A stretch of DNA of 9,207 bases. Source: Patescibacteria group bacterium. Lineage in GTDB: Bacteria > Patescibacteriota > Minisyncoccia > Minisyncoccales > PEYH01. Below, piece by piece: positions 1 to 7,046 of the stretch (position 1 is the first letter of the stretch; every line of letters begins with the position of its first letter). Both the position numbers and the translations under genes were made by a program. The DNA lies in the NCBI GenBank assembly GCA_018901715.1, contig JAHIEL010000068.1, positions 1 to 9,207 of the forward strand. The letters run 5' to 3'. The notes below the pieces were generated by a model. It ran no database searches and had not been told where the DNA came from. It saw only the letters and a program-made list of their open reading frames with translations.

Positions 1-3000
1 CCACCTCCGCCAGCACCGCCACTAGAATGGGTCTTGCCACCATTTGTATAAATTGTTCCATTTCCAGAAAAATTTCCAGCAATAATATAAACACTGCCTC
101 CGCTGCCTCCACCCATAGCAGGATTATTAGTTCTCCCATCTTTTCCATTAGCTCTTATCTCACCATCTAATTGAAAATTATTAGCTACTTGAATAAAAAT
201 CTTTCCCCCACCAGCACCATCAGCTATCCCAGATATTGAGATAGATTTAACCCCAGAACCAAAATCTATTGGTTTGGTGATAGAGCCGTAAACAGAAGTA
301 GTAGCATTATTCCCACCAACTCCGCCATAACTTGCGCCTATATGTTCTGCCCCGCCAGAACCAGGACCTTCGTCTGTTTGATGCCCCAAGCCATCAGCTG
401 AAAAATATGAGTTATTGTCAATCGCAAGCCCAACAACTTGAATATTTAAGTTAGCAACAATCCCAGAATTTATTAAAGAAAAATTATTAGCTGTTATATC
501 AAAGACCTCTTGGATCCCTGCCTCAAATAAAGAATTATTTATAAAAATCTCGCCTGCTTGCAATCCTGCTCCAGCCGAAACAACAACTTTTGTATTATTA
601 AATTCAAGCTCATCTAATCCAGACAAACTATTTTCCAATAGATAAACTCCATTATTTTTTTGGTTTTTAATAACCAATTTGTCTTGATTGCTAGAGAAAT
701 AGACAGTTCCTGTGTCGCCTGTTCTGTTCAAATAATCATCTGTTCTGCCAAAAGCTGTTATATCTCCTGTAAATTGATTTTGATTGTAATAAAGAGCAAT
801 TTGTCCGCCAGCGCCTGGGGCACCCGTGTTATAAACATTCCCACCATTTGATTCAATTTTTCCGCTTCCTTTTATAATATCAGTTATGATATAAATACTG
901 CCCCCATCTCCAGAGTCAGAAGCAGGGCAAAAATTAATATTTTCTAAACCTTGTTCGCCATTAGCAGATATAGTGCCTAAAATTTCTAAAATGCCTGAAA
1001 TTTCTAAAATTATTGCTCCTCCGCCATTACCTCCGTGCCTTGTGCCTGCGCAACTTGAGCCAACTTGAAGAACAATATCTGCTCCTGCAGAGCCAAGCGT
1101 TATTGGGTTTTCATAATTTCTTGCTATTTCCAAGTCATCGCTATATCCGTTATTATCAGCATTTATAAAAGAATTCGCCTGAATAACAAGATTTTCAGCA
1201 ATAATTTTTACGCCTTTGAATCCTGTTAAATCAACATCTGAAAGCAAAAACAAACTTGCTTGATTTGTTATTTCTAAATTCTTAAAACTATATTCTCCTG
1301 CTGTAAGCCAAGTATCCTGCGAAATTATGGTTATAGAATCAAAAGAATCAATAATGCCATCATTGTCTAAATCGCTGTAATTATGCAAATTTCGCATATT
1401 TGGAGTTGATGTTTGACTGGAAAAATCGCTTTTATTATTATCAGAATCAATATATTTTAAATAACCATTAACATCTGGCTCTATTTTTCTTGCTAAACTC
1501 TTGTCCGTGCCTGCTGGAACTGCCGGCTCCCCCTCTTTAACTATTGGATTTCCCCAGCCCAAAGCATCAATTTTACAATTTTTAGCTTCAGCTATAACTT
1601 GGGATAGAGTAGTGGTGCTAGTGGTGGCTATTTTAGGATTACAGGAAAAGAGCCCAATAGAACCATTGGCATCAAGGAAATTACGAGTATCTGCACTCCA
1701 ATCAGGAATTGGCTCGCCAAGAACTGGATAATCTCCAAAACCAATTAAATAATATTCTTGCGAAGCAATCGTGCTTATTGGAAATGGTTTATTAATATAT
1801 GGCTCATTCCAATCTCGGTTTTCCGAAAAATAACTTAAATAAAGGCCTGACAAAGAAATCTCCTGGTCTGTTGGATTATATAGCTCAACAAACTCATCAG
1901 TGCCATTGGCGCGGACTTCAGATATTATTAATCCATTAGCAAAAGTTGTCGTTGCACTATTATCTTGTCCGTCATTATCTTGTCCGTTATCGCCATTTTG
2001 TCCGCTATATCCATTAACCATAAGAACCTGGCTATTCTCTTGTTTGGGCGTTCCTAAAATCCCATTTTCTCCGCTCCCAGAATAATTATGCCAAGATAAG
2101 TCATTGCCCCGCTCCATTGTGCGTTTCTCATCATTATCCCCATAAGGCCAGCTGGAAGTTGCTATTATTTCATCTATTAATAAACAATCACTGTTAAATA
2201 AGCGCAATGTTTCATCAGAATTAGCTAAACTGCCCACATAAATCTTATCTGCGGTAATATGCGGCACTGTTTCGTTATCTGTTCTTTCCAAAAGATAAAA
2301 TTCGCCTGGTCCAAGCGAATCATTTCGCCCAAAAGACACTTTTATTTGCTCATCTTTATCCAAAATCTGCCAATTCTCAAGCTGAACAGTGCTTGTTGAT
2401 ATATTTTTTAATTCAATCCATTCGTCAACAGAGCTTTCATCTGTACCCATCCAAGCGATTTCATTAAAAATCACAGGAAAATGCTCGGGTTCTGTTAAAT
2501 TATCTTGGGAGCAATAGCTGATTGAAGGTTGAGCTGGGCCACCGCCGCCTGTAAAACCGCTATAATCCTGCTCTTCTTCATTATCCCCATTTTCTTCATC
2601 CTCCTCCTCGCCGTCGCCGTTATCGCCTTCTTCGCCTTGCCCGTTTTGTGTGATAGTTATGGTGTCAAATAATGAATTTATAGGAGCGGGGGAGTCAATA
2701 AGTTTAAAATCTAGCTCGTTATTATTAGTATCAATATGGTTCTCTCTTGCAAGCGATTGGTCTGTTAAAAGCCCTTTTTCTAAAATTTTGCCTTTGGTTT
2801 CAACTGCTAATTGAGGAGGGGATTTAGATTGAGTTCCCCAGGCAACTTTATCTAAAATATTGCCATCTTTGTCCTCAATTATTACGCCTGAAACACTAGT
2901 AAGCTGGCTGGAAAATTTTGCATCTGGGGAAAGGGCTTTGTTGTCAACAATTAATTCCCCTCCGACTAGCAAGAAATATCCTTTGGCAGGAATTTCTGTT

Positions 3001-4358
3001 TTTAACCAATCAATGCTTTTATTTGCAACATTATTAGAAGAATTTACTAATTTGAGCTTAAAATTTCCCTGCAAAACAATATTTTCGCTTGTTGGATTAT
3101 AAATTTGTATAAACTCATTGCCTGATTCATTAAAACCAGCACAAACCTGATTTATTATCAGGCCCTTATCCCCATTTTCTTCCTCTTGATCTTGTGCTCC
3201 AGTACTATTTATTTCCTTAAAAAGTTCGTCAAGTCGGGCTTTTAAATCTGCTAATTTCTTAGCTAATTCTTCTAAATCCCCTTCTTGTTCAATTTCTTCA
3301 ATCTCCTGTTTTAGCTTCTGCTCTAATTCTTCTTGCTGTGGTTGGCTTAACTGCTCGCCAATTAATTTTAATTGCTCTAAAATATCCTCAAAAAGTGCTT
3401 TAATTTCCGCTAAAATTCCTGGACCTTCTTGAATGTCTATATTTGGTGGCTCAATTACTGAAGCTGGGCTGAAAAAATTGCCGATTTTCTTAAAAAATCC
3501 TGTTATTGAGTCCCCTATTTTTTCAAGAAAACCTTTTTCCGTAAAATTAAATTCCGGAACTTCTGCGGGAAAACTAATAGAAATATCTGGTTGACTTACC
3601 CAAGAATACTGATGCATAAACTGACTCTGCCACCACCCGATTTGCTTCCTATTTATCTCGCCTTGGATTGTTAGAATGAAAGGAGAAATTTTTTCTCTGC
3701 TTAGTCCTCCCCACCCAGTGCCGACTAATCCGCCCCAAGATCCTTGTGAAAAGGGGAATTGAAGACTATTTTTGGAATAAATCTTTATTATTGCTTCGCC
3801 TTTTTTCTCACTTTCTGGCTTAAAAACAATAACATATTGAATTTTATATTTTTGTTCTTGCTTATCAGCATTTTTATAAGAAAAATTAATATCTCCAGCT
3901 CCAACTTTTATTTTGTTGCTATTTAACCACTCTCCTAAATATTTCAATGATTCCTTGACAGTCATTAATTCAAGCTCTTTTAACAAAGCGGACATGTCCG
4001 CAGTGAAAACCAATTTGCCAAACTTATAACCGATTTTTAAAATTTCAATGCCCAATTCTTTAGGCGCTTCAACTAATAAATAATCTCTTATTTTCCCCCT
4101 GACTGCTTCTCTTAAAATCAAAACAATTACCTGATCTTCTATATCAGAAACAGAAACCACTAAGTTAATCCATTCGTCAGTAAATGCTTGAGGAATGGAC
4201 TTAATTATATTTGCCCTGTCAACATTAGAAAGCTTAATACTTTGACTTATCTCCTCTTGAGTCATTTCTTTTGCCTCAACAGGACTTACGAAAACACAAA
4301 GACAAAGCACAAAAAGTGCTATTACTATAAAAAAAAGAAGCTTTTTTGAAAGCTTCAT
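1..4358 (-). CDS. Giant secreted lamin-tail-domain / glycine-rich beta-repeat surface protein (C-terminus beyond left edge)
   Basis: One reading frame stays open from the ATG at 4358 to the left edge, 1452 residues with no stop; I read the frame line by line. An in-frame stop at 4374-4376 lies just upstream of the ATG. Residues 1-29 form a signal peptide (Lys-rich start, hydrophobic core, likely cleavage after VEA). An unrecognised N-terminal region runs to about 310, then a Glu/Lys/Leu-rich coiled coil (about 313-385). Three lamin-tail domains follow at about 397-507, 625-740 (NEIAWMGT, DEWIELKN) and 806-938 (LIISEVRANGTDEFVELYNP). An acidic Glu/Asp/Gly linker lies at about 571-608. A thrombospondin-3-like calcium loop, DLDNDGIIDSFD, lies near 994-1006. 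From about 1010 on there are beta-rich repeats with GGG-[IV]-x-[IL] and G-x-I-x-[AS]-N-G motifs. Domain calls are seen in sequence; a role in adhesion or cell-surface attachment is inference. No strong Shine-Dalgarno is visible, so it may be translated after the upstream gene. Confidence 0.9.
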   Translation of the reverse strand, partial: MKLSKKLLFFIVIALFVLCLCVFVSPVEAKEMTQEEISQSIKLSNVDRANIIKSIPQAFTDEWINLVVSVSDIEDQVIVLILREAVRGKIRDYLLVEAPKELGIEILKIGYKFGKLVFTADMSALLKELELMTVKESLKYLGEWLNSNKIKVGAGDINFSYKNADKQEQKYKIQYVIVFKPESEKKGEAIIKIYSKNSLQFPFSQGSWGGLVGTGWGGLSREKISPFILTIQGEINRKQIGWWQSQFMHQYSWVSQPDISISFPAEVPEFNFTEKGFLEKIGDSITGFFKKIGNFFSPASVIEPPNIDIQEGPGILAEIKALFEDILEQLKLIGEQLSQPQQEELEQKLKQEIEEIEQEGDLEELAKKLADLKARLDELFKEINSTGAQDQEEENGDKGLIINQVCAGFNESGNEFIQIYNPTSENIVLQGNFKLKLVNSSNNVANKSIDWLKTEIPAKGYFLLVGGELIVDNKALSPDAKFSSQLTSVSGVIIEDKDGNILDKVAWGTQSKSPPQLAVETKGKILEKGLLTDQSLARENHIDTNNNELDFKLIDSPAPINSLFDTITITQNGQGEEGDNGDGEEEDEENGDNEEEQDYSGFTGGGGPAQPSISYCSQDNLTEPEHFPVIFNEIAWMGTDESSVDEWIELKNISTSTVQLENWQILDKDEQIKVSFGRNDSLGPGEFYLLERTDNETVPHITADKIYVGSLANSDETLRLFNSDCLLIDEIIATSSWPYGDNDEKRTMERGNDLSWHNYSGSGENGILGTPKQENSQVLMVNGYSGQNGDNGQDNDGQDNSATTTFANGLIISEVRANGTDEFVELYNPTDQEISLSGLYLSYFSENRDWNEPYINKPFPISTIASQEYYLIGFGDYPVLGEPIPDWSADTRNFLDANGSIGLFSCNPKIATTSTTTLSQVIAEAKNCKIDALGWGNPIVKEGEPAVPAGTDKSLARKIEPDVNGYLKYIDSDNNKSDFSSQTSTPNMRNLHNYSDLDNDGIIDSFDSITIISQDTWLTAGEYSFKNLEITNQASLFLLSDVDLTGFKGVKIIAENLVIQANSFINADNNGYSDDLEIARNYENPITLGSAGADIVLQVGSSCAGTRHGGNGGGAIILEISGILEILGTISANGEQGLENINFCPASDSGDGGSIYIITDIIKGSGKIESNGGNVYNTGAPGAGGQIALYYNQNQFTGDITAFGRTDDYLNRTGDTGTVYFSSNQDKLVIKNQKNNGVYLLENSLSGLDELEFNNTKVVVSAGAGLQAGEIFINNSLFEAGIQEVFDITANNFSLINSGIVANLNIQVVGLAIDNNSYFSADGLGHQTDEGPGSGGAEHIGASYGGVGGNNATTSVYGSITKPIDFGSGVKSISISGIADGAGGGKIFIQVANNFQLDGEIRANGKDGRTNNPAMGGGSGGSVYIIAGNFSGNGTIYTNGGKTHSSGGAGGG

Positions 4359-4368
4359 AAGTGTCTGG

Positions 4369-4977
4369 TTATTCTATTTCTACTTGTTCTAAAAATTGAT
4401 TAAATTCTTGAGAACATCTTTGTTCTGTATTTGGTCTAAATAAAGTATCAAAAATAATAATTCTATCCTCTATCGGGACTTTCACGCCAACAACTGCACC
4501 CCAACCCTCTCTTGATAAAATCATTTTTAAAGCACTTCTCCCATCCACTTGAATTGCTTCATAAATGCCATTAATTTCATTAGAATATTCTTCCGGATCA
4601 TTTATCCTAAATCTTACTGCATTTGCTCCACCTTCATCTTCTTCCACCCATGCGCTAAACCCACAGCCATCAGATAACATGCCATCATCTCCGATTTTAA
4701 CATCTGAGCTATATATGCTTATCGCCCATTGATTTAATTGTAGTTCCTGCTTTTCCGCTTTCCATCCCTCTGGAACCTTGAATTTTAAGCCAATATTGGA
4801 GTTTTCCACAGATATTCCCTCATCTGTCTCAATTATTTCATAATTTTCCGGCGATTCCATTTTTACTGCGGGAATTATGTCTCCTAAATCTTCAGAAACG
4901 CTTGACCATAAAAAAAATCCCCCTACAACCATTGTTAATCCAGCCACAACAATCAAAACATAAAAAACCTTTGGCAT
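4369..4977 (-). CDS. Membrane-anchored extracytoplasmic protein of unknown function (202 aa)
   Basis: I do not recognise this protein. Residues 4-24 form one strongly hydrophobic segment, so it is probably an N-terminal anchor with the rest outside the membrane; there is no lipobox cysteine. The soluble part contains GLKFKVPEGW (63-72), which resembles the opening strand of PsbP-like surface domains seen in many small bacterial lipoproteins. That resemblance is weak and by eye. Only two cysteines occur (105 and 188), which could form a disulfide outside the cell. The protein is acidic. The gene ends 10 bp before the giant lamin-tail gene on the same strand, so the two are probably co-transcribed and may act together at the cell surface. 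No convincing Shine-Dalgarno precedes the ATG. A REP-like hairpin lies 26 bp upstream of it. Confidence 0.8.
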   Translation of the reverse strand: MPKVFYVLIVVAGLTMVVGGFFLWSSVSEDLGDIIPAVKMESPENYEIIETDEGISVENSNIGLKFKVPEGWKAEKQELQLNQWAISIYSSDVKIGDDGMLSDGCGFSAWVEEDEGGANAVRFRINDPEEYSNEINGIYEAIQVDGRSALKMILSREGWGAVVGVKVPIEDRIIIFDTLFRPNTEQRCSQEFNQFLEQVEIE

Positions 4978-5002
4978 TTTTTCAAAAAATTAATTATCAA
5001 AC

Positions 5003-5027
5003 TGCAACGAGGCCGGGCCTCGGTGCA
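5003..5027 (+). repeat. REP-like palindrome, copy 1 (no DnaA box)
   Basis: A 25-bp imperfect palindrome with arms TGCAACGAGG and CCTCGGTGCA around the loop CCGGG. The loop differs by one base from the ACGGG of the other copies, and the stem has one A/G mismatch. The DnaA-box extension found beside copies 2, 4 and 5 is absent. It sits 26 bp upstream of the ATG of the 202-residue gene, so it would lie in that gene's mRNA leader if the proposed promoter at 5078-5106 is right. Confidence 0.85.
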
Positions 5028-5077
5028 AACATCAACTAATTGCTAGTACCTCTTTTAACTAATTGCCCGATTATCTA

Positions 5078-5106
5078 ATTTTACAACCTATAAAAAATCA
5101 TTACAA
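5078..5106 (-). promoter_or_regulatory. Candidate sigma70-type promoter for the 202-aa gene and giant surface protein
   Basis: On the minus strand TTGTAA (5106-5101) is followed after exactly 17 bp by TAAAAT (5083-5078). That is four and five matches to the -35 and -10 consensus at ideal spacing. Transcription would start near 5071 and give a leader of about 95 bases that includes REP-like copy 1. The surrounding DNA is AT-rich, so chance matches are likely. Confidence 0.4.
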
Positions 5107-5113
5107 ACTCCTC

Positions 5114-5151
5114 CCTGTGGATAACTGCAACGAGGACGGGCCTCGGTGCAG
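5114..5151 (+). repeat. REP-like unit, copy 2 (with DnaA box)
   Basis: A 38-bp unit: CCTGTGGATAAC, then arm TGCAACGAGG, loop ACGGG, arm CCTCGGTGCA and a final G. The stem has 10 positions with one A/G mismatch. It is identical to the reverse complement of copy 4 and lies 5 bp past the RAYT stop codon. No U-tract follows, so it is not a typical intrinsic terminator. Confidence 0.9.
5116..5124 (-). promoter_or_regulatory. Perfect DnaA-box consensus within REP-like copy 2
   Basis: The minus strand reads TTATCCACA, identical to the strong E. coli DnaA-box consensus, and abuts the hairpin arm with one base (C) between. It lies 10 bp upstream of the proposed -35 element of the 202-residue gene. 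The match is plain in the sequence; DnaA binding is inference, because the motif travels as part of the repeat. Confidence 0.5.
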
Positions 5152-5156
5152 TTCAA

Positions 5157-5909
5157 TTATTCTAAAAAATCTAAGAATTGTTCCATTTGTTCTGTCTTCT
5201 CGTTGTTTTCCGCTTCATTGCGAGATTTAAAATTAATCCAATCGTTTATTATTTTTTTAATATTTTCCTTGCCTTTGAATAACTTATTAAAAAATTCTCT
5301 ATTCGTTAAAGTAGGAAAATTTATATTTTCTAGATAATCCCAATAACTTGACCAGCGATATTCGTTTTCTAAAAAGGAAATTGCTCTTTCGGGATTTTCT
5401 ACCTTATTCTCTTTCCATCCTGGCTCTAAGATTTCTACTGGGTTAGTTAGGATATATACAAAATTATTCTCAAGTTGTGTATCACTCTTAATCCTCTTTA
5501 TCTTATATCTTCCTTCAAATAAAGTGCCTGTCCTATCATATTTTTTATTAAAAGCATAGGAATAGCCACCAATTTTTCTCATATATTTTGTTATTCCACC
5601 GTCTACTTTTTGAGACAAGAGAAGATGAAAATGATTATCCATCAAAGCAAATGCATAAATTTCCACCAATGGTTTCCTAGGTTCATAATTTTGCAACGAG
5701 GACGGGCCTCGTTGCAAATTAGAAAGTCCTTCTTTTCGCCAAAAGGAACGACTTAACCACGGAGAAGGCAACTCGTCATTAAATACCAATAAACTATTTA
5801 TAAATCTTAATCTATCTTCATCATCTAAAAAAATCTTGCGTTTATCAACGCCTCTTTGGACTATATGATAAAATTCTCCATTAACTAATTCAATTTTTCT
5901 TATAGGCAT
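5157..5909 (-). CDS. REP-associated tyrosine transposase (RAYT, Y1/HUH, IS200-like superfamily)
   Basis: A 250-residue single-strand DNA transposase of the Y1 HUH family, whose members nick and join at REP hairpins through a tyrosine-DNA link. The N-terminus matches the family (NGEFYHIVQRGVDKRKIF, residues 10-27), which supports the ATG at 5909 although no Shine-Dalgarno is visible. The metal-binding motif is HFH at 93-95 in LMDNHFHLLL. The likely catalytic tyrosine is Y116 in GGYSYAFN, followed by the family signature RTGTLFEGRYK (126-136). A C-terminal region follows with WSSYWDY. Length is normal. Residues 65-73 (LQRGPSSLQ) are encoded exactly by a 27-bp REP-like palindrome, in the variable linker before the HFH strand, so the core domain looks intact. 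Identical 38-bp units lie on both sides. Confidence 0.93.
   Translation of the reverse strand: MPIRKIELVNGEFYHIVQRGVDKRKIFLDDEDRLRFINSLLVFNDELPSPWLSRSFWRKEGLSNLQRGPSSLQNYEPRKPLVEIYAFALMDNHFHLLLSQKVDGGITKYMRKIGGYSYAFNKKYDRTGTLFEGRYKIKRIKSDTQLENNFVYILTNPVEILEPGWKENKVENPERAISFLENEYRWSSYWDYLENINFPTLTNREFFNKLFKGKENIKKIINDWINFKSRNEAENNEKTEQMEQFLDFLE
5691..5717 (+). repeat. REP-like palindrome, copy 3, in frame inside the transposase gene
   Basis: Arms TTGCAACGAGG and CCTCGTTGCAA pair perfectly (11 bp) around the loop ACGGG, 27 bp in all. It falls exactly on nine codons of the RAYT gene and encodes LQRGPSSLQ without breaking the frame. Its inner 25 bp equal those of copy 5 on the opposite strand. 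No DnaA box is attached. Confidence 0.9.
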
Positions 5910-5979
5910 TTAAAATATAATTTAAAAAATATTTACATATTAGATAATCTTACTATAAAACGGATTAAAACAACAATTT

Positions 5980-6017
5980 CTGCACCGAGGCCCGTCCTCG
6001 TTGCAGTTATCCACAGG
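5980..6017 (-). repeat. REP-like unit, copy 4 (with DnaA box)
   Basis: The reverse complement of copy 2, all 38 bases identical, placed about 70 bp upstream of the RAYT start codon. On the plus strand arm TGCACCGAGG is followed by loop CCCGT, arm CCTCGTTGCA and then GTTATCCACAGG. With copy 2 it brackets the transposase gene in inverted orientation. Confidence 0.9.
6007..6015 (+). promoter_or_regulatory. Perfect DnaA-box consensus within REP-like copy 4
   Basis: TTATCCACA on the plus strand, one base (G) from the hairpin arm, in the same relation to the palindrome as in copies 2 and 5. Confidence 0.5.
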
Positions 6018-6033
6018 TGGAAAGTCGGACTTC
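6018..6033. repeat. Small dyad next to REP-like copy 4
   Basis: GGAAAGTCGGACTTCC (6019-6034 within one base) can form a short hairpin (AAGT/ACTT around CGG, with one bulged A and an outer GG/CC). A near-identical start, GGTGGAAGTCGGG, occurs at 9195-9207 where the window ends, also downstream of a REP-like unit. Function unknown. Confidence 0.4.
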
Positions 6034-6034
6034 C

Positions 6035-6062
6035 CCCTGTATTTCTCCCTGTATTTCTCCCT
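6035..6062. repeat. 12-bp tandem repeat, about 2.3 copies
   Basis: CCCTGTATTTCT occurs twice head to tail (6035-6046 and 6047-6058), followed by CCCT. The rest of the gap between the RAYT unit and the plsY terminator (6063-6204) is AT-rich. It holds a weak 8-bp AT hairpin (6074-6081 with 6093-6100) and no credible gene. Confidence 0.7.
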
Positions 6063-6204
6063 TGCGTCTGCTATCTTTATATTTTTTTATTTTATAAAGA
6101 AAAAGAGCGAAGGAATTTAGAAATTAAATGAAAAATCTGCCAAAAACCAGAGAATGAAGATAAAACAAAAAAATATTAGAAAATAAGAATATGTCGCAAG
6201 ATAT

Positions 6205-6245
6205 AAAATAAAAGGGGGCTCGCCGTAAAGCATGGCGAGCCCTTT
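6205..6245 (-). terminator. Rho-independent terminator of plsY
   Basis: Read on the minus strand, GGGCTCGCC (6242-6234) pairs perfectly with GGCGAGCCC (6224-6216) around a 9-base loop, then CC and a T-rich run (TTTTATTTTATAT). It begins about 50 bp after the plsY stop codon. The plus-strand side has only a short run of T, so it works best for minus-strand transcription. Confidence 0.85.
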
Positions 6246-6292
6246 GATCAAGACCGTATTAAAAGGAGCTAAATGACCGCAGAGGCCTTGGG

Positions 6293-7006
6293 CTAATTAA
6301 TATCAGCAGCCGAGAAATCCTTTGTCAAATCCCTTAAGTATCTGTTGAGTCGCGGCATGTGCTTAAATAGTGCAATGACAACCCCTGCTAAGGCTATCCA
6401 AAAAACCCTTTGGCCAAAAAAGAACCACATCATTGCAGGAGTAAGAGCTATTCCTATTACTCTTCCCAAGACCTGTGCGCCAAGCACGGAAAATGCCTTT
6501 TTGAAGAATCCTTTTGCTCCTGCCTTTCTGGGTATTGACTTCTTAAACTCCATGCTGGTCATAACAAACTCTGTCAGAAATATCGCTGCGATTATAACGC
6601 CTAAGGCAGCGAAACCAGCTCCGAGGTTCAAGAACAAGACCACGCCGAGAAGACATGCCAGTCCTTTTCCACCTTTGAAATTGAGCCAAATTGGCCAGTT
6701 GTGCCCAATAACAACAAAGGCGCAAGCAAAAGCCAATGCCCAAGTAGTCAAAAGCGGAGACGCATTATGCCAGTTAGAAAAAATAGTGGCAATAGCCATG
6801 GCAATTGATCCTTTTCCAACATCTCCTGTAAAGGCACTAAACAATGGCCAGAACTTTCTCGTGGAACGCCAGACATTCATTGCTCCTACATTACCGGAGC
6901 CCTCTTTGTGCAGATTTTTTCCATAACTTTTAGCCACAATGTAGCTAAAAGGAATGGAGCCAAGAAGATAACTGATAAACGAAATAGCAACGATCCATTC
7001 TGGCAT
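6293..7006 (-). CDS. plsY: Acyl-phosphate:glycerol-3-phosphate acyltransferase PlsY
   Basis: An inner-membrane enzyme that transfers an acyl chain from acyl-phosphate to glycerol-3-phosphate, giving lysophosphatidic acid, the first membrane step of phospholipid synthesis. All three PlsY motifs are visible. Motif 1 is GSIPFSYIVAKSYGKN (16-31) with KEGSGNVGAMNVWR (34-47). Motif 2 is GDVGKG (61-66). Motif 3 is GHNWPIWLNFKGGKGLA (101-117). The C-terminal HMPRLNRYL (216-224) matches the family's HRENIKRLL. Several hydrophobic segments fit the multi-pass fold. At 237 residues it is longer than the usual roughly 190-220, because of a basic stretch at about 150-182 (KKSIPRKAGAKGFFKK). The start is set by AAGGAGG (7018-7012) five bases before the ATG. 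It diverges from the fak-like operon that would supply its acyl-phosphate. Confidence 0.95.
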   Translation of the reverse strand: MPEWIVAISFISYLLGSIPFSYIVAKSYGKNLHKEGSGNVGAMNVWRSTRKFWPLFSAFTGDVGKGSIAMAIATIFSNWHNASPLLTTWALAFACAFVVIGHNWPIWLNFKGGKGLACLLGVVLFLNLGAGFAALGVIIAAIFLTEFVMTSMEFKKSIPRKAGAKGFFKKAFSVLGAQVLGRVIGIALTPAMMWFFFGQRVFWIALAGVVIALFKHMPRLNRYLRDLTKDFSAADIN

Positions 7007-7046
7007 CTCAACCTCCTTATTAAATTTGGAATATTACTACTTTCAA

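Larger units (their letters stand above)
5114..6017 (-). mobile_element. Candidate RAYT/REP mobile unit bounded by inverted 38-bp units
   Basis: A 904-bp segment holds a complete RAYT gene with a 38-bp unit at each end. Bases 5114-5151 equal the reverse complement of 5980-6017 with no mismatch by eye. Each unit combines a DnaA-box sequence with a REP-like hairpin. RAYTs are known to act on REP hairpins, often in inverted pairs around the gene. Whether this segment moves as one piece or merely sits among its own REP substrates cannot be told from one locus. No target-site duplication was found. Confidence 0.6.

Noticed and set aside
660..3102. Several 60-80 residue open frames on the plus strand at 660, 1501, 1900 and 2860
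   Set aside because: All lie opposite the continuous frame of the giant lamin-tail protein and show no ribosome site or motif.
5034..5066. Direct repeat AACTAATTGC, two copies 23 bp apart
   Set aside because: Ten AT-rich bases with no link to an element end; probably chance.
5003..6017. CRISPR array
   Set aside because: The repeats are palindromes at irregular spacing and in both orientations, one lies inside a gene, and no cas gene is near.
5003..6017. Replication origin, because of the DnaA boxes
   Set aside because: Only two boxes occur here, each fixed to a REP-like unit. There is no box cluster and no dnaA or dnaN gene nearby.
6074..6100. AT hairpin as a terminator or RNA gene
   Set aside because: An 8-bp all-AT-rich stem in AT-rich DNA is expected by chance and has no gene end next to it.
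6123..6190. Tiny open frames starting at ATG near 6128 and 6154
   Set aside because: About ten codons each, Lys-rich from AT-rich DNA, with no ribosome site at good spacing.
6345..6926. A 193-residue open frame on the plus strand
   Set aside because: It lies wholly opposite plsY, which has all family motifs, a ribosome site and a terminator. The plus-strand frame has no recognisable motif.
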